Of a DNA stretch of 15,903 bases, positions 6,145 to 13,653 are shown in pieces (the stretch's first letter is position 1; each line of letters begins with the position of its first letter). The position numbers and the translations under genes are program-made. The notes under the pieces are model-generated. The model saw nothing but the letters and a program-made list of their open reading frames with translations, had not been told where the DNA came from and searched no databases. The stretch lies in the NCBI GenBank assembly GCA_002327405.1, contig DCVO01000053.1:1-15903 (forward strand), given 5' to 3'. This DNA is from Thiobacillus sp. UBA2186. GTDB taxonomy: Bacteria > Pseudomonadota > Gammaproteobacteria > Burkholderiales > Thiobacillaceae.

Positions 6145-9021
6145 TCAGTCTTTCTCGTGCTCGCGGCGTGCGTCGTAACGCAGCACGTCCGGGCGGGAGT
6201 AATGGTCGGAAGGCAGCTTCTTCACGCGGTCGAACTGCGGCCAGCTGCCGGTCTCGCCCGCTTGCGCCTTGTAGATTTTCACGCGCAGGTCGAACCAGGC
6301 CGCCTGGCCCGAAACCGGGTCGGAATTGGTGAGGCGGCGCTCGCCCTGCTTTTCCGGCAAGAGTTCGGAAATAAGGTGGTTGAGCAGGAAGCCCTTGGTC
6401 GCTTCGGAGGCGTCTTCCTTCAGGCCCCAGGTACCCTTCTGTTTGCCGATGGCGTTCCAGGTCCACACCGTGTCTTCCTGGGTGCCTTCCATGGTCTTCA
6501 ACTGGCAGCGGATTCTGCCGTTGTGCGACTCCACCCACACCCAGTCGTAATCCTTGAGCCCCATGTCGGCGGCTTTGCGTGCGTTCATGTAGAGGAAGTT
6601 CTGCGCCATGATCTGCCTGAGCCACACGTTCTGCGAATCCCAGGAGTGGTACATGAACATGGGGCGCTGGGTCAGCGCGAAGAAGGGATATTCCCCGGCG
6701 TCCACGCGCTGCTGTTCGAGCGGCTCGTACCACAGGGGCAGCGGATCGAAATACCTGGCGAGGCGCTCCCTGTCCGCCGGGTCTTTCGGCTGCGGGCCGT
6801 CGTAGAGGCCCTGGCCGGCGAGGCGGAACTTCTGCAGCGGCTCGGAATAGAACTGCATGATGATGGGCTCGACCTTGCCGACGAAACCGGCATCAGCCGC
6901 CACTTCCAGGTAGTCGCGGTTCACGAAGCGCATGTACTTCTGGTTGTCCGGCCAGTGGTGCGCGAAGAAGCTCTGGTTCTCGATGTACTTCTGCCACTGG
7001 TTGGGATTGGGCTCGCCCTTGAGGAACTTGTCGCCATCCTTGCCGCGCCAGCCGGAGAGGAAGCCCACGCCGGGCGAGCGCTCGTAATTGACGATGAAAT
7101 CGGGGTAGTCCTTGAACCTGCGGCTGCCGTCGGGCTTGGTGAAGGCCGGGAACTTCAGGCGCGATGCCAGTTCCACCATGACTTCCTGCCACGGACGCAC
7201 GTTGCGGTCCGGGGTCACCAGCGGGTAGCGGATGGCGTCGGCGGCCGCGTCCGGCTCGGAAATCGGGCGGTCCAGCAGCGAAATGCAGTCGTGGCGCTCG
7301 AGATAAGTCGTGTCCGGCAGCACCAGGTCGGCGAAGTTGACCATCTCGGAGTGGAAGGCATCAACCACCACCAGGAAGGGGATCTTGTACTGGCCGGGTT
7401 CCTCGGGATCTTTTTCGCGCAGCATGTCCTGAATATTTTTCGTATTCATGGACGAGTTCCACGCCATGTTGGCCATGAACAGGATCAGGGTGTCGAGCGC
7501 GTAGGGATCGTGGTTCACCGCATTGGTGATCACCATGTGCATGAGGCCGTGCGAGGAGAGCGGCGCTTCCCACGAGAAAGCCTTGTCGATGCGCAGCGGG
7601 TTGCCGTGCTCGTCGATCACCAGGTCTTCCGGCCGCGTGGGGAAGCCGAGCGGCGGGCGCGACAGCGCGGTGTTGGGCGCATTGATGATGTCGAGGTTGT
7701 TTTCCGGCAGCTGGTGCGGCGGAATCGGCTTCGGATACGGCGCACGGGCGCGGAAGTTGCCGGGGCCGTCGAGCGCGCCCAGCAGCATCTGGATGAAGTG
7801 GATGGCGCGGCAGGAATGGAAGCCGTTGGAGTGCGCGGAAATGCCGCGCATGGCATACATCGCCACCGGGCGGCCGATCACCTTGTCATGCTTGCGGCCC
7901 CACACGTCGGTCCATTCGATGGGCAGCTCGATGGCTTCCTTGAAGGCCACGTGCGCCATTTCCAGGGCGATGCGCTCGATGGTCTCGGCCGGCACGCCGC
8001 ATTCGGCGGCGACATTGGCGGGGGCGTAGCGCTCATCGAGATAGCGCTCGGCCATGAGGGTGAAGGCGGTCTTGAGCCTCCTTCCGTCCTGCGCCACGAA
8101 GTCGCCGAAAAGCGCCGGGGTGATGCCGACATCGGCGCCGTTGACGAAGGTTTCCTTTTCCAGGTCCCACACCTGCGGATTGCCGTTCCCGTCGCGCAAA
8201 AACAGGCCGTCATCTTTGTGGCCGGGGTTCTGGATCACCAGCCAGGGAGCATTGGTGTAGTTGATGAGGAATTCGTAGTCGAAGAGCTCGCGCGAAAGCA
8301 GCACGTGCACGATGGACATGGCCAACAGCCCGTCCATGCCCGGCCTGATCGGCACCCATTCGTCGGCGATGGCGGAATAGCCGGTGCGCACCGGGTTGAC
8401 CGAGACGAACTTGCCGCCGCCGCGCTTGAGTTTTTCCAGGCCGATCTTGATGGGGTTGGAGGAATGATCCTCGGCCACGCCCCAGAGGATGAAATACTTG
8501 GCATAGTCCCAGTCGGGCGCGCCGAACTCCCAGAACGAGAAGCCGATGGTGTAAAGGCCGGCGGCGGCCATGTTCACCGAGCAGAAGCCGCCGTGCGCCG
8601 CCCAGTTGGGAGTGCCGAACTGCTGCGCCCACAGGCCCGTCAGCGCCTGCATCTGGTCGCGGCCGGTGAAGAAGGCCAGCTTGGAGGGGTCGGTGGCGCG
8701 GATTTCCTGCAAACGATTGGTCAGGATGTCCAACGCCTGCTCCCATTCGATGGCCTCGAACTCGCCGGCGCCGCGCTCGCTGCCGGGCTTGCGGATCAGG
8801 GGCTGGCTAAGCTTGGCCTTGGAATACTGCTTCATGATACCCGCCGAACCCTTGGCGCACAGCACGCCCTGGTTGGTGGGGTGGTTCCTGTTGCCCTGGA
8901 TGTAGCGGACCTTGCCTTCCTGCAGCGTCACCTTGATGCCGCAACGGCAGGCGCACATGTAGCAGGTGGAATACTTGATTTCCTGTTTGGAATGATCTTC
9001 GACCGGTATGCGTGCGTTCAT
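6145..9021 (-). CDS. soeA: SoeA: molybdenum-containing catalytic subunit of sulfite dehydrogenase
   Basis: A 958-residue DMSO-reductase-family molybdopterin (bis-MGD) oxidoreductase, most likely oxidizing sulfite to sulfate on the cytoplasmic side. The N-terminal 4Fe-4S motif is C20-x2-C23-x3-C27 with C55 (LCAKG); C25 is an additional cysteine. The region HGGFCSVN places a probable molybdenum-ligand cysteine at C147, as in the polysulfide/thiosulfate reductase branch. There is no twin-arginine signal, which separates SoeA from exported PsrA, PhsA and DmsA. Later blocks such as ADLVLPDTTYLERHD and the C-terminal VWVESHNGRIRCQLK fit the MGD-binding fold. It leads soeA-B-C; the catalytic, FeS and anchor set identifies the complex. 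No clear Shine-Dalgarno precedes the ATG at 9021, and the leader appears structured. A respiratory reductase working in reverse is the alternative. Confidence 0.94.
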   Translation of the reverse strand: MNARIPVEDHSKQEIKYSTCYMCACRCGIKVTLQEGKVRYIQGNRNHPTNQGVLCAKGSAGIMKQYSKAKLSQPLIRKPGSERGAGEFEAIEWEQALDILTNRLQEIRATDPSKLAFFTGRDQMQALTGLWAQQFGTPNWAAHGGFCSVNMAAAGLYTIGFSFWEFGAPDWDYAKYFILWGVAEDHSSNPIKIGLEKLKRGGGKFVSVNPVRTGYSAIADEWVPIRPGMDGLLAMSIVHVLLSRELFDYEFLINYTNAPWLVIQNPGHKDDGLFLRDGNGNPQVWDLEKETFVNGADVGITPALFGDFVAQDGRRLKTAFTLMAERYLDERYAPANVAAECGVPAETIERIALEMAHVAFKEAIELPIEWTDVWGRKHDKVIGRPVAMYAMRGISAHSNGFHSCRAIHFIQMLLGALDGPGNFRARAPYPKPIPPHQLPENNLDIINAPNTALSRPPLGFPTRPEDLVIDEHGNPLRIDKAFSWEAPLSSHGLMHMVITNAVNHDPYALDTLILFMANMAWNSSMNTKNIQDMLREKDPEEPGQYKIPFLVVVDAFHSEMVNFADLVLPDTTYLERHDCISLLDRPISEPDAAADAIRYPLVTPDRNVRPWQEVMVELASRLKFPAFTKPDGSRRFKDYPDFIVNYERSPGVGFLSGWRGKDGDKFLKGEPNPNQWQKYIENQSFFAHHWPDNQKYMRFVNRDYLEVAADAGFVGKVEPIIMQFYSEPLQKFRLAGQGLYDGPQPKDPADRERLARYFDPLPLWYEPLEQQRVDAGEYPFFALTQRPMFMYHSWDSQNVWLRQIMAQNFLYMNARKAADMGLKDYDWVWVESHNGRIRCQLKTMEGTQEDTVWTWNAIGKQKGTWGLKEDASEATKGFLLNHLISELLPEKQGERRLTNSDPVSGQAAWFDLRVKIYKAQAGETGSWPQFDRVKKLPSDHYSRPDVLRYDARREHEKD

Positions 9022-9041
9022 GGTTTATAAAGACAAATTAA

Positions 9042-9151
9042 GCGCATCCCCCGGAAGAATCCGCGGGAAAAGTCCAGCATAGTGGATCACCGCCCGAGAA
9101 GCTGTGTGATTGACAGCCAGGAAGTCCCGGTCAGCCCGACCGGGGATGCGC
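9042..9151 (-). promoter_or_regulatory. Structured leader candidate upstream of soeA
   Basis: On the minus strand GCGCATCCCCGG (9151-9140) can pair with CCGGGGGATGCGC (9054-9042), 12 bp with one bulged G, closing a region of about 85 bases. Inside lie a perfect 7-bp hairpin CCCGGTC/GACCGGG (9126-9132 with 9138-9144), which uses part of the same left arm, and a 5-bp hairpin GCTGT/ACAGC (9101-9105 with 9113-9117). The closing helix and first hairpin exclude each other, as in riboswitch-type switching. The right arm ends 20 bases before the soeA ATG. I cannot match it to a known riboswitch class; a molybdenum-cofactor or oxyanion sensor would make biological sense. A short mobile element with inverted ends is the other explanation. 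Confidence 0.4.
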
Positions 9152-9159
9152 TAGGCAAT

Positions 9160-9189
9160 AAAAAAACCGCCAATAAATATTAACGGTTT
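9160..9189 (-). terminator. Intrinsic terminator of the moaC-hydrolase-thioredoxin unit
   Basis: On the minus strand AAACCG (9189-9184) pairs with CGGTTT (9169-9164) around an AT-rich interior that can pair partly (AAT/ATT). It is followed by a T-tract continuous to 9160. It lies about 100 bases past the thioredoxin stop and separates that operon from soeABC. Confidence 0.75.
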
Positions 9190-9290
9190 CGAATATGGCA
9201 TTATTCTGCTTGAACAAATTCGTTTAAGCAATCAACGAATTAAATTCATACCCAAGCAAATTAAATCGTTATTTGCAGTAAGGTTTTGGT

Positions 9291-9797
9291 CTACTTGAGC
9301 AACTCCTCGATCAGGTCCACGGCCTCGCCCTTGTCCCACTCGGTCGTACCGGTCAGCGTATAGCGCACCTTGCCCTGCCGGTCTATGAGAAAGCTTGTAG
9401 GCAATCCGAACACTTTCCAACGCTTGGTCGCCGCGCTGTCGCCGTCGAGCAGGATATCGAAATCCGCCCTGACCAGTTTCAGGAACTCGGCCAGGTCCTC
9501 TGCCGGCTCGCCCGAATTGACGCCCAGCATGACAAACGGCTGGCCGTCCATTTTTTCCTTGAGGCGCTGCATGGACGGCATTTCCTCGCGGCATGGCGGA
9601 CACCAGGTCGCCCAGAAATTCACCAGCACGACCTTGCCCTGGTAGGCGGCAAGCGAGTGGCTTTTGCCGTCCAGGTCTTCCAGCACCAGGGGCGGCGGCG
9701 TTACGCGCTCCACCTTGATGAACTCCGCCGCCTCTGCCGCCAATGCGCACAGGGCAAGGGCCGGCAGCAGCAGCCAGTGCAATGGTCGGGCAATCAT
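9291..9797 (-). CDS. TlpA/ResA-type periplasmic thioredoxin-like protein
   Basis: A 168-residue secreted thioredoxin-fold protein. Residues 1-24 form a Sec signal or membrane anchor (MIARPLHWLLLPALALCALA, then AEA). The TlpA-type domain follows: VLVNFWATWCPPCREEMP with the redox pair C66-P-P-C69, and the cis-proline loop FGLPTSFLID (P133). Such proteins reduce specific periplasmic disulfides, for example in cytochrome c maturation or reactivation of Sox proteins (SoxW/SoxS-type). The ATG at 9797 overlaps the upstream stop as ATGA and has GGAG 12 bases before it; the alternative ATG at 9815 lacks a ribosome site. It is translationally coupled to a secreted hydrolase-like protein and belongs to the moaC unit. 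Its partner is not established; SoxY or SoxA are plausible from context. Confidence 0.88.
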   Translation of the reverse strand: MIARPLHWLLLPALALCALAAEAAEFIKVERVTPPPLVLEDLDGKSHSLAAYQGKVVLVNFWATWCPPCREEMPSMQRLKEKMDGQPFVMLGVNSGEPAEDLAEFLKLVRADFDILLDGDSAATKRWKVFGLPTSFLIDRQGKVRYTLTGTTEWDKGEAVDLIEELLK

Positions 9798-10507
9798 TTG
9801 AGTTTTTTTCTCCATTCAATAATGCGTTCGGCCAGTCGCTTGCCCTCGCCGATTTCGAACTCGGTGGCTGTCTCGCGCACCCAGTAGCGCTCGCGCACCC
9901 CCTCCAGTATCAGTAATTGCGCCTTGGCGCCGTCCTTGCGCAAGGCGTCGAACTGGTCGCTCGCCCAAGGGGTGGCGGCCGAACGGCGCGGCTGAAGAAT
10001 GAGCGCGTCGACGCCTGCAAGGTTCCCGAAGGACAAATAATCCGCACCGACCAGCGTGTCCACGCTCGAATAGAGATGCGGATGCATGAGCAGAACCGGC
10101 ATGCGCTGCTTAAGTCCGCCAGACAGCGCTTTCAATACCGGCACGGCCGCACGGTTGACTGCGTATGTCGTCACCCTGGCGCCGTTTTTGCGCGCCTCGT
10201 CGAAGATGGCACGGACATCCTTTGCGTTGATGCCGTCCATGCTGCTGTTGGTCTGGGGCAGAAAAAACGCCGAGACGAAGTCGATCTGCCAGACTTCGAT
10301 GCCCATGGCGGCCAGGTCGCGAGCTGCCTGGATTTCCTCAGGGGCCAGTCCGCGTTCGGAAGCAAACCAAAGCAGCAGATCCCCACCCTCCGCCGCGTAG
10401 CGGGAAAAAGAGAGGCTTTCGCCGGATGGAAGCGCAATGCTAGCCTCCTCGGCCCGTACGGACAGCGCGAACAGCAGGCTGCAAATGCAGGCAAATAGGA
10501 ATTTCAT
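9794..10507 (-). CDS. Secreted alpha/beta-hydrolase-like protein, apparently without catalytic nucleophile
   Basis: A 237-residue protein that I do not recognise as a named family. Residues 1-19 (MKFLFACICSLLFALSVRA) are a signal peptide. The pattern of strands resembles an alpha/beta hydrolase: DLLLWFASERG (43-53), LAAMGIEVWQIDF (65-77), a helix, then RVTTYAVNRAAVPVL (111-125), DALILQP (167-173) and AQLLILEG (196-203). Where a hydrolase would carry G-x-S-x-G there is Y-A-V-N-R, so the usual serine nucleophile appears absent. The start at 10507 was chosen for the signal peptide; ATG 10525 is the alternative, and neither has a clear ribosome site. Its stop overlaps the thioredoxin start (ATGA), suggesting a functional pair in the periplasm. 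moaC lies 66 bases upstream on the same strand. The fold assignment is inference from pattern only. Confidence 0.75.
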   Translation of the reverse strand: MKFLFACICSLLFALSVRAEEASIALPSGESLSFSRYAAEGGDLLLWFASERGLAPEEIQAARDLAAMGIEVWQIDFVSAFFLPQTNSSMDGINAKDVRAIFDEARKNGARVTTYAVNRAAVPVLKALSGGLKQRMPVLLMHPHLYSSVDTLVGADYLSFGNLAGVDALILQPRRSAATPWASDQFDALRKDGAKAQLLILEGVRERYWVRETATEFEIGEGKRLAERIIEWRKKLK

Positions 10508-10573
10508 GTTGCTATTGTTATGCATGCGGGCAATCGCCGCCAGTGCACAATCGTACTCACCGCCAATCAGCGG

Positions 10574-11053
10574 TCAGGCGGCCTCCCAGACGCCGGACTT
10601 GCCGCCCTCTTTCCGCAACAGGCGCACCCCTTCGATGACCATGCCCCGATCGACCGCCTTGCACATGTCGTAGATGGTGAGAAGCCCCACGCCCACACCG
10701 GTGAGCGCTTCCATTTCCACGCCGGTCTTGCCGGCGAGTTCAGCCGTTACCTTGCAATGAATGCAGGACTTCTCCCTGTCAAGGTCGAATTCGACCGCCA
10801 AGTGCGTCAGCGCCAACGGATGACACAGCGGGATAAGGTCGGAAGTGCGTTTGGCCGCCTGAATCGCAGCCACCCTCGCCACGCCCAGCACATCGCCCTT
10901 TTTGGCACCGCCCGCTGCAATCATCTCCAGCGTTGCCTCGTTCATGCGTATGACGCCAGTCGCAACCGCCCTCCTGACGGTATCCCGCTTGGCGCCCACA
11001 TCGACCATGACCGCACGCCCCTGCTCATCAAAATGGGTGAAGCCGCCGCTCAT
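10574..11053 (-). CDS. moaC: Cyclic pyranopterin monophosphate synthase MoaC
   Basis: A 159-residue cytoplasmic enzyme of molybdenum-cofactor synthesis that, following MoaA, converts 3',8-cyclo-7,8-dihydro-GTP into cyclic pyranopterin monophosphate. Family blocks are FTHFDEQGRAVMVDV (5-19), KRTSDLIPLCHPL (68-80), GKTGVEMEALTGV (108-120) and LTIYDMCKAVD (125-135). D129 and K132 correspond to the catalytic pair of MoaC. Length matches E. coli MoaC (161). GGAG lies 7 bases before the ATG at 11053; the in-frame ATG at 11083 lacks one. It is divergent from the M48 peptidase gene with only 48 bases between starts, so promoters must overlap. Its closeness to soeA, which needs molybdenum cofactor, suggests co-selection, but the partner genes moaA, moaD and moaE are not here. 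Confidence 0.97.
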   Translation of the reverse strand: MSGGFTHFDEQGRAVMVDVGAKRDTVRRAVATGVIRMNEATLEMIAAGGAKKGDVLGVARVAAIQAAKRTSDLIPLCHPLALTHLAVEFDLDREKSCIHCKVTAELAGKTGVEMEALTGVGVGLLTIYDMCKAVDRGMVIEGVRLLRKEGGKSGVWEAA

Positions 11054-11101
11054 TGTTAAACTCCGTGCTGAACTCTTGGACAATCAGGCCATCTTAGCAT
11101 C

Positions 11102-12529
11102 GTGAGAACACTCCACAGTCTGCTATTCGCTTTGGCGCTCGCCGGTGCGCCCGGCATGGCCAGCGATTTGCCCGATCTCGGCGAATCCTCCCGCCAATAC
11201 CTTTCCGACAGACAGGAAAGGGATATTGCGCGTTCCATCATGCGCGACATTTACGCGAGTCCGCTCTATCTCGCCGACCCTGAAATCGAGGCCTACCTCA
11301 ACAACCTGGGCGGACAGTTGGCGGCCGAGAGCACTGCGAGCGGGCGCACACTGACATTTTTCGCCATTCGCGAGACATCGATCAATGCCTTTGCGTTGCC
11401 GGGCGGCTACATCGGCGTACACACCGGCCTGATCCAGGCGGCGGAAAGCGAGTCCGAACTCGCCGGGGTGCTGGCTCACGAGATCGCCCACATTTCGCAG
11501 GAACATCTCTCGCGCATGATCGCCCAGCACGAGCAAGGCTACCTGCCCACCCTCGCCGCCCTCGCCGTTGCCGTACTGGCCGCGCGCTCCAACGCGCAGG
11601 TCGGCTCGGCGGCAATCGCCACAAGCCAGGCCCTGAGCCTGCAAAACCAGCTGAATTTCACCCGCGAACACGAGCGCGAAGCCGACCGCATCGGTCTGGA
11701 CATCCTGACCGAGGCCGATTTCGACCCGCGCGGCATGTCCAGCTTCTTCAACCGCCTACAGCGTACCAACCGTCTGTATGACAACAACGCGCCGGAGTAT
11801 CTGCGCACTCACCCCCTCAACAGCCAGCGCATCGCCGACATCGACGGCCGCGTGGAACGCATGCCCTATAAACAGGTGCGCGACTCCAGGGAGTTCCATT
11901 TCGTACGCGCGCGGCTGACCGCCATGGACGGCACGGCCGACGAGGCCGTCAATCGCTTGCGCGACCAGATACGCAACAAGAAAACGCCGCTGGAAGCCGC
12001 CAGCCGCTATGGGCTGGCGCTGGCACTGGCCCGGCAAAACAAATATGCCGAAGCGGAAAAGGAGCTTGCGCTCGCGATCAAGTCGGGCGACTCGCCCATG
12101 CTGCTCAATCTGCGCGCCGAACTCAAGACCAGAATGGGCGATTTCGGCCAGGCACTGAAAATTTACCAGTCGGCCATCGCTCCCTATCCGCACCATTTGC
12201 CATTGGTCTACGGCTATGCCGGCGCCCTGATTCAGGCCGGACAAGCGCAACAAGCGGTGGATTTTGCCGCGGCACAATCCGGCAAGCGCCCCGACGACGC
12301 GCGCCTGTGGAGACTGCTGGCCCAGGCCCATGCCGCGCTCGGCCACGGGCTTGCCAGCCATTGCGCTGAGGCCGAAGCGTTTGCCGCGCAAGGCAATCTC
12401 GGCGCAGCCATAGAGCAGGTCAACCAGGGCTTGAAAGCCGGCGACGGCAACTTCTACGAGCTCTCGGCCGCCGAGGCGAGGCGCCGCGAATGGCAGGAAA
12501 CGCTTGCCGCCGAAAACACCAAGAAGTAG
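11102..12529 (+). CDS. M48 family metallopeptidase with C-terminal TPR-like repeats (BepA/YfgC-like)
   Basis: A 475-residue periplasmic zinc protease/chaperone. E. coli BepA degrades or helps assemble outer-membrane proteins such as LptD. The GTG start (no strong ribosome site) opens a signal peptide MRTLHSLLFALALAGAPGMA. The zinc site is HEIAH (126-130) with a downstream glutamate near 191 (REHEREADRIG), and RTHPLNSQRIAD (234-245) matches the BepA histidine region. From about residue 255 on, helical repeats (A/G-rich, such as AEKELALAIKSGDSPMLLNL) fit a TPR tail. A hydrophobic stretch at 148-160 follows the active site. It is divergent from moaC and upstream of the sox cluster. No convincing terminator follows it. 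It is an envelope-maintenance gene with no clear link to sulfur metabolism. Confidence 0.92.
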   Translation: MRTLHSLLFALALAGAPGMASDLPDLGESSRQYLSDRQERDIARSIMRDIYASPLYLADPEIEAYLNNLGGQLAAESTASGRTLTFFAIRETSINAFALPGGYIGVHTGLIQAAESESELAGVLAHEIAHISQEHLSRMIAQHEQGYLPTLAALAVAVLAARSNAQVGSAAIATSQALSLQNQLNFTREHEREADRIGLDILTEADFDPRGMSSFFNRLQRTNRLYDNNAPEYLRTHPLNSQRIADIDGRVERMPYKQVRDSREFHFVRARLTAMDGTADEAVNRLRDQIRNKKTPLEAASRYGLALALARQNKYAEAEKELALAIKSGDSPMLLNLRAELKTRMGDFGQALKIYQSAIAPYPHHLPLVYGYAGALIQAGQAQQAVDFAAAQSGKRPDDARLWRLLAQAHAALGHGLASHCAEAEAFAAQGNLGAAIEQVNQGLKAGDGNFYELSAAEARRREWQETLAAENTKK

Positions 12530-12750
12530 CGGCACAGCGGCCGCAGCACGTATAAAAGTCAGCGCGCGAATAGTATTAATCTACTTGCGCAAAATCCGGC
12601 AAAAAGCGGTCTTAGCTATTGCATAGGGAAAACGTCCTGCTCTATGCTTGGCACATCCATACAGGATGACCTGTTGCCAGATAAGGATTTCCGCATATTT
12701 CTGGCGACGCGTTTGACACTTCAATAGCCAACATTTAACGGAGGATGACT
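12530..12750 (+). promoter_or_regulatory. Upstream region of the sox cluster with several inverted repeats
   Basis: A gene-free 221-base stretch before soxX. Short dyads are visible: TTGCGCAA (12585-12592), GCATAG/CTATGC (12621-12626 with 12642-12647), ACAGG-ATGA-CCTGT (12661-12674) and GCCAGA/TCTGGC (12676-12681 with 12700-12705). A weak sigma-70-like pair, TTGCAT (12619-12624) and TATGCT (12643-12648) with an 18-base spacer, could be the promoter. ACAGG-ATGA-CCTGT would then lie just downstream of the start, as an operator could. Sox clusters are often under a SoxR-type repressor; no such gene is in the window. Confidence 0.4.
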
Positions 12751-13116
12751 ATGCGGATAATCAAACTGGCAGTGGCAGCAGGTATCGCTGGCATGATGGT
12801 AATGGCCTCGAGTGTCCAGGCTCAGCAAGCCCCCAAGAAGGAGGAAACTGGCAAGGACATCGCCTACAACAAGTCCAAGGGCAACTGCCTGGCTTGCCAT
12901 GGCATGCCCACCCAGCCCGACGCGCAGTCCACCGGCCTTTACGGCCCGCCGCTCATCGCCATGAGCGCGCGTTATCCTGACAAGGCCAAGCTGCGTGCCA
13001 AGATCTGGGATGCTACCGCCTCCAACCCGCACACCTCCATGCCCCCCTTCGGCAAGCATAAGGTGCTGACGGAACAGGAAATCGACAAGGTCACCGACTT
13101 TATTCACAGCCTCTAA
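12751..13116 (+). CDS. soxX: SoxX: monoheme c-type cytochrome subunit of SoxXA
   Basis: A 121-residue periplasmic cytochrome c that pairs with SoxA to attach thiosulfate oxidatively to the SoxY cysteine. Residues 1-24 are a Sec signal peptide ending SVQA. The heme site is C46-L-A-C49-H50, and the distal ligand is very probably M97 in HTSMPPFGKH, as in SoxX proteins. A C-terminal helix (LTEQEIDKVTDFIHSL) is standard for class I cytochromes c. GGAGG lies 6 bases before the ATG at 12751; the in-frame ATG at 12745 abuts the ribosome site and is rejected. It is the first gene of soxX-Y-Z-A-B, with soxY 17 bases downstream. A generic cytochrome c is ruled out by gene order and the MPPFG block. Confidence 0.95.
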   Translation: MRIIKLAVAAGIAGMMVMASSVQAQQAPKKEETGKDIAYNKSKGNCLACHGMPTQPDAQSTGLYGPPLIAMSARYPDKAKLRAKIWDATASNPHTSMPPFGKHKVLTEQEIDKVTDFIHSL

Positions 13117-13133
13117 TCAGTAGGAGATATTGC

Positions 13134-13601
13134 ATGAACGCATTGCGTAGAAACGTCCTCAAGGGCGCCACCGGCGCCGGCGCGGTTGCCGTTGCGGTTG
13201 CCGCCGGCCTGATCACGCCCGCCCGCGTGCTGGCTGCCACCCCGCGCTCCGCCTTTGACGCCAAGGGCATGGCCGACACCATGAAGGCCATGGGGCTCGC
13301 TGCCCCGGCCGATTCCAAGGACATCACCATCAAGGCTCCCGACATCGCCGAAAACGGCGCCGTGGTGCCCGTGGAAGTCACCAGCAGCATCGCCGGCACG
13401 TCCGGCATTGCGATCCTGGCAGAGAAAAACGCCTCCCCGCTGGTTGCCGACTTCAGCTTCCAGGGCGGCGCCCAGGGCTTCATTTCCACCCGCATCAAGA
13501 TGGCCAACACCTCCCTGGTGCGCGCGGTCGTGACGGCCGGCGGCAAGACCTACACCGCCGCCAAGGAAGTGAAAGTCACCATCGGCGGCTGCGGCGGTTA
13601 A
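13134..13601 (+). CDS. soxY: SoxY: covalent sulfur-substrate carrier
   Basis: A 155-residue periplasmic carrier. During thiosulfate oxidation the substrate stays bound to the cysteine of its flexible C-terminal tail, here GGCGG (151-155, C153), the hallmark of SoxY. The N-terminal RRNVLKG (5-11) followed by an alanine/valine-rich core is a twin-arginine signal, as expected because SoxY is exported folded with SoxZ. The body has the immunoglobulin-like strands typical of the family (NGAVVPVEVTSSIAG). AGGAGA precedes the ATG. It sits 17 bases after soxX and 52 bases before soxZ. Length and tail are canonical; only one cysteine is present in the mature part. Confidence 0.97.
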   Translation: MNALRRNVLKGATGAGAVAVAVAAGLITPARVLAATPRSAFDAKGMADTMKAMGLAAPADSKDITIKAPDIAENGAVVPVEVTSSIAGTSGIAILAEKNASPLVADFSFQGGAQGFISTRIKMANTSLVRAVVTAGGKTYTAAKEVKVTIGGCGG

Positions 13602-13653
13602 TACCTGCTCCAGTGCGAAATCGATCGATACCGAATTCAGAAAGGAAGCAAAC

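Noticed and set aside
6079..9030. A 983-codon open frame on the plus strand.
   Set aside because: It is the complement of soeA, whose motifs and family match are clear. High GC content keeps the opposite strand open; the product has no recognisable domain.
10560..10573. CCGC-CAATCA-GCGG hairpin after moaC as a terminator.
   Set aside because: Only four base pairs and no T-tract on either strand; more likely chance within the moaC-hydrolase gap.
12713..12718. TTGACA just upstream of soxX as a perfect -35 box.
   Set aside because: A -10 at normal spacing would fall on the ribosome site and start codon, leaving no usable leader.
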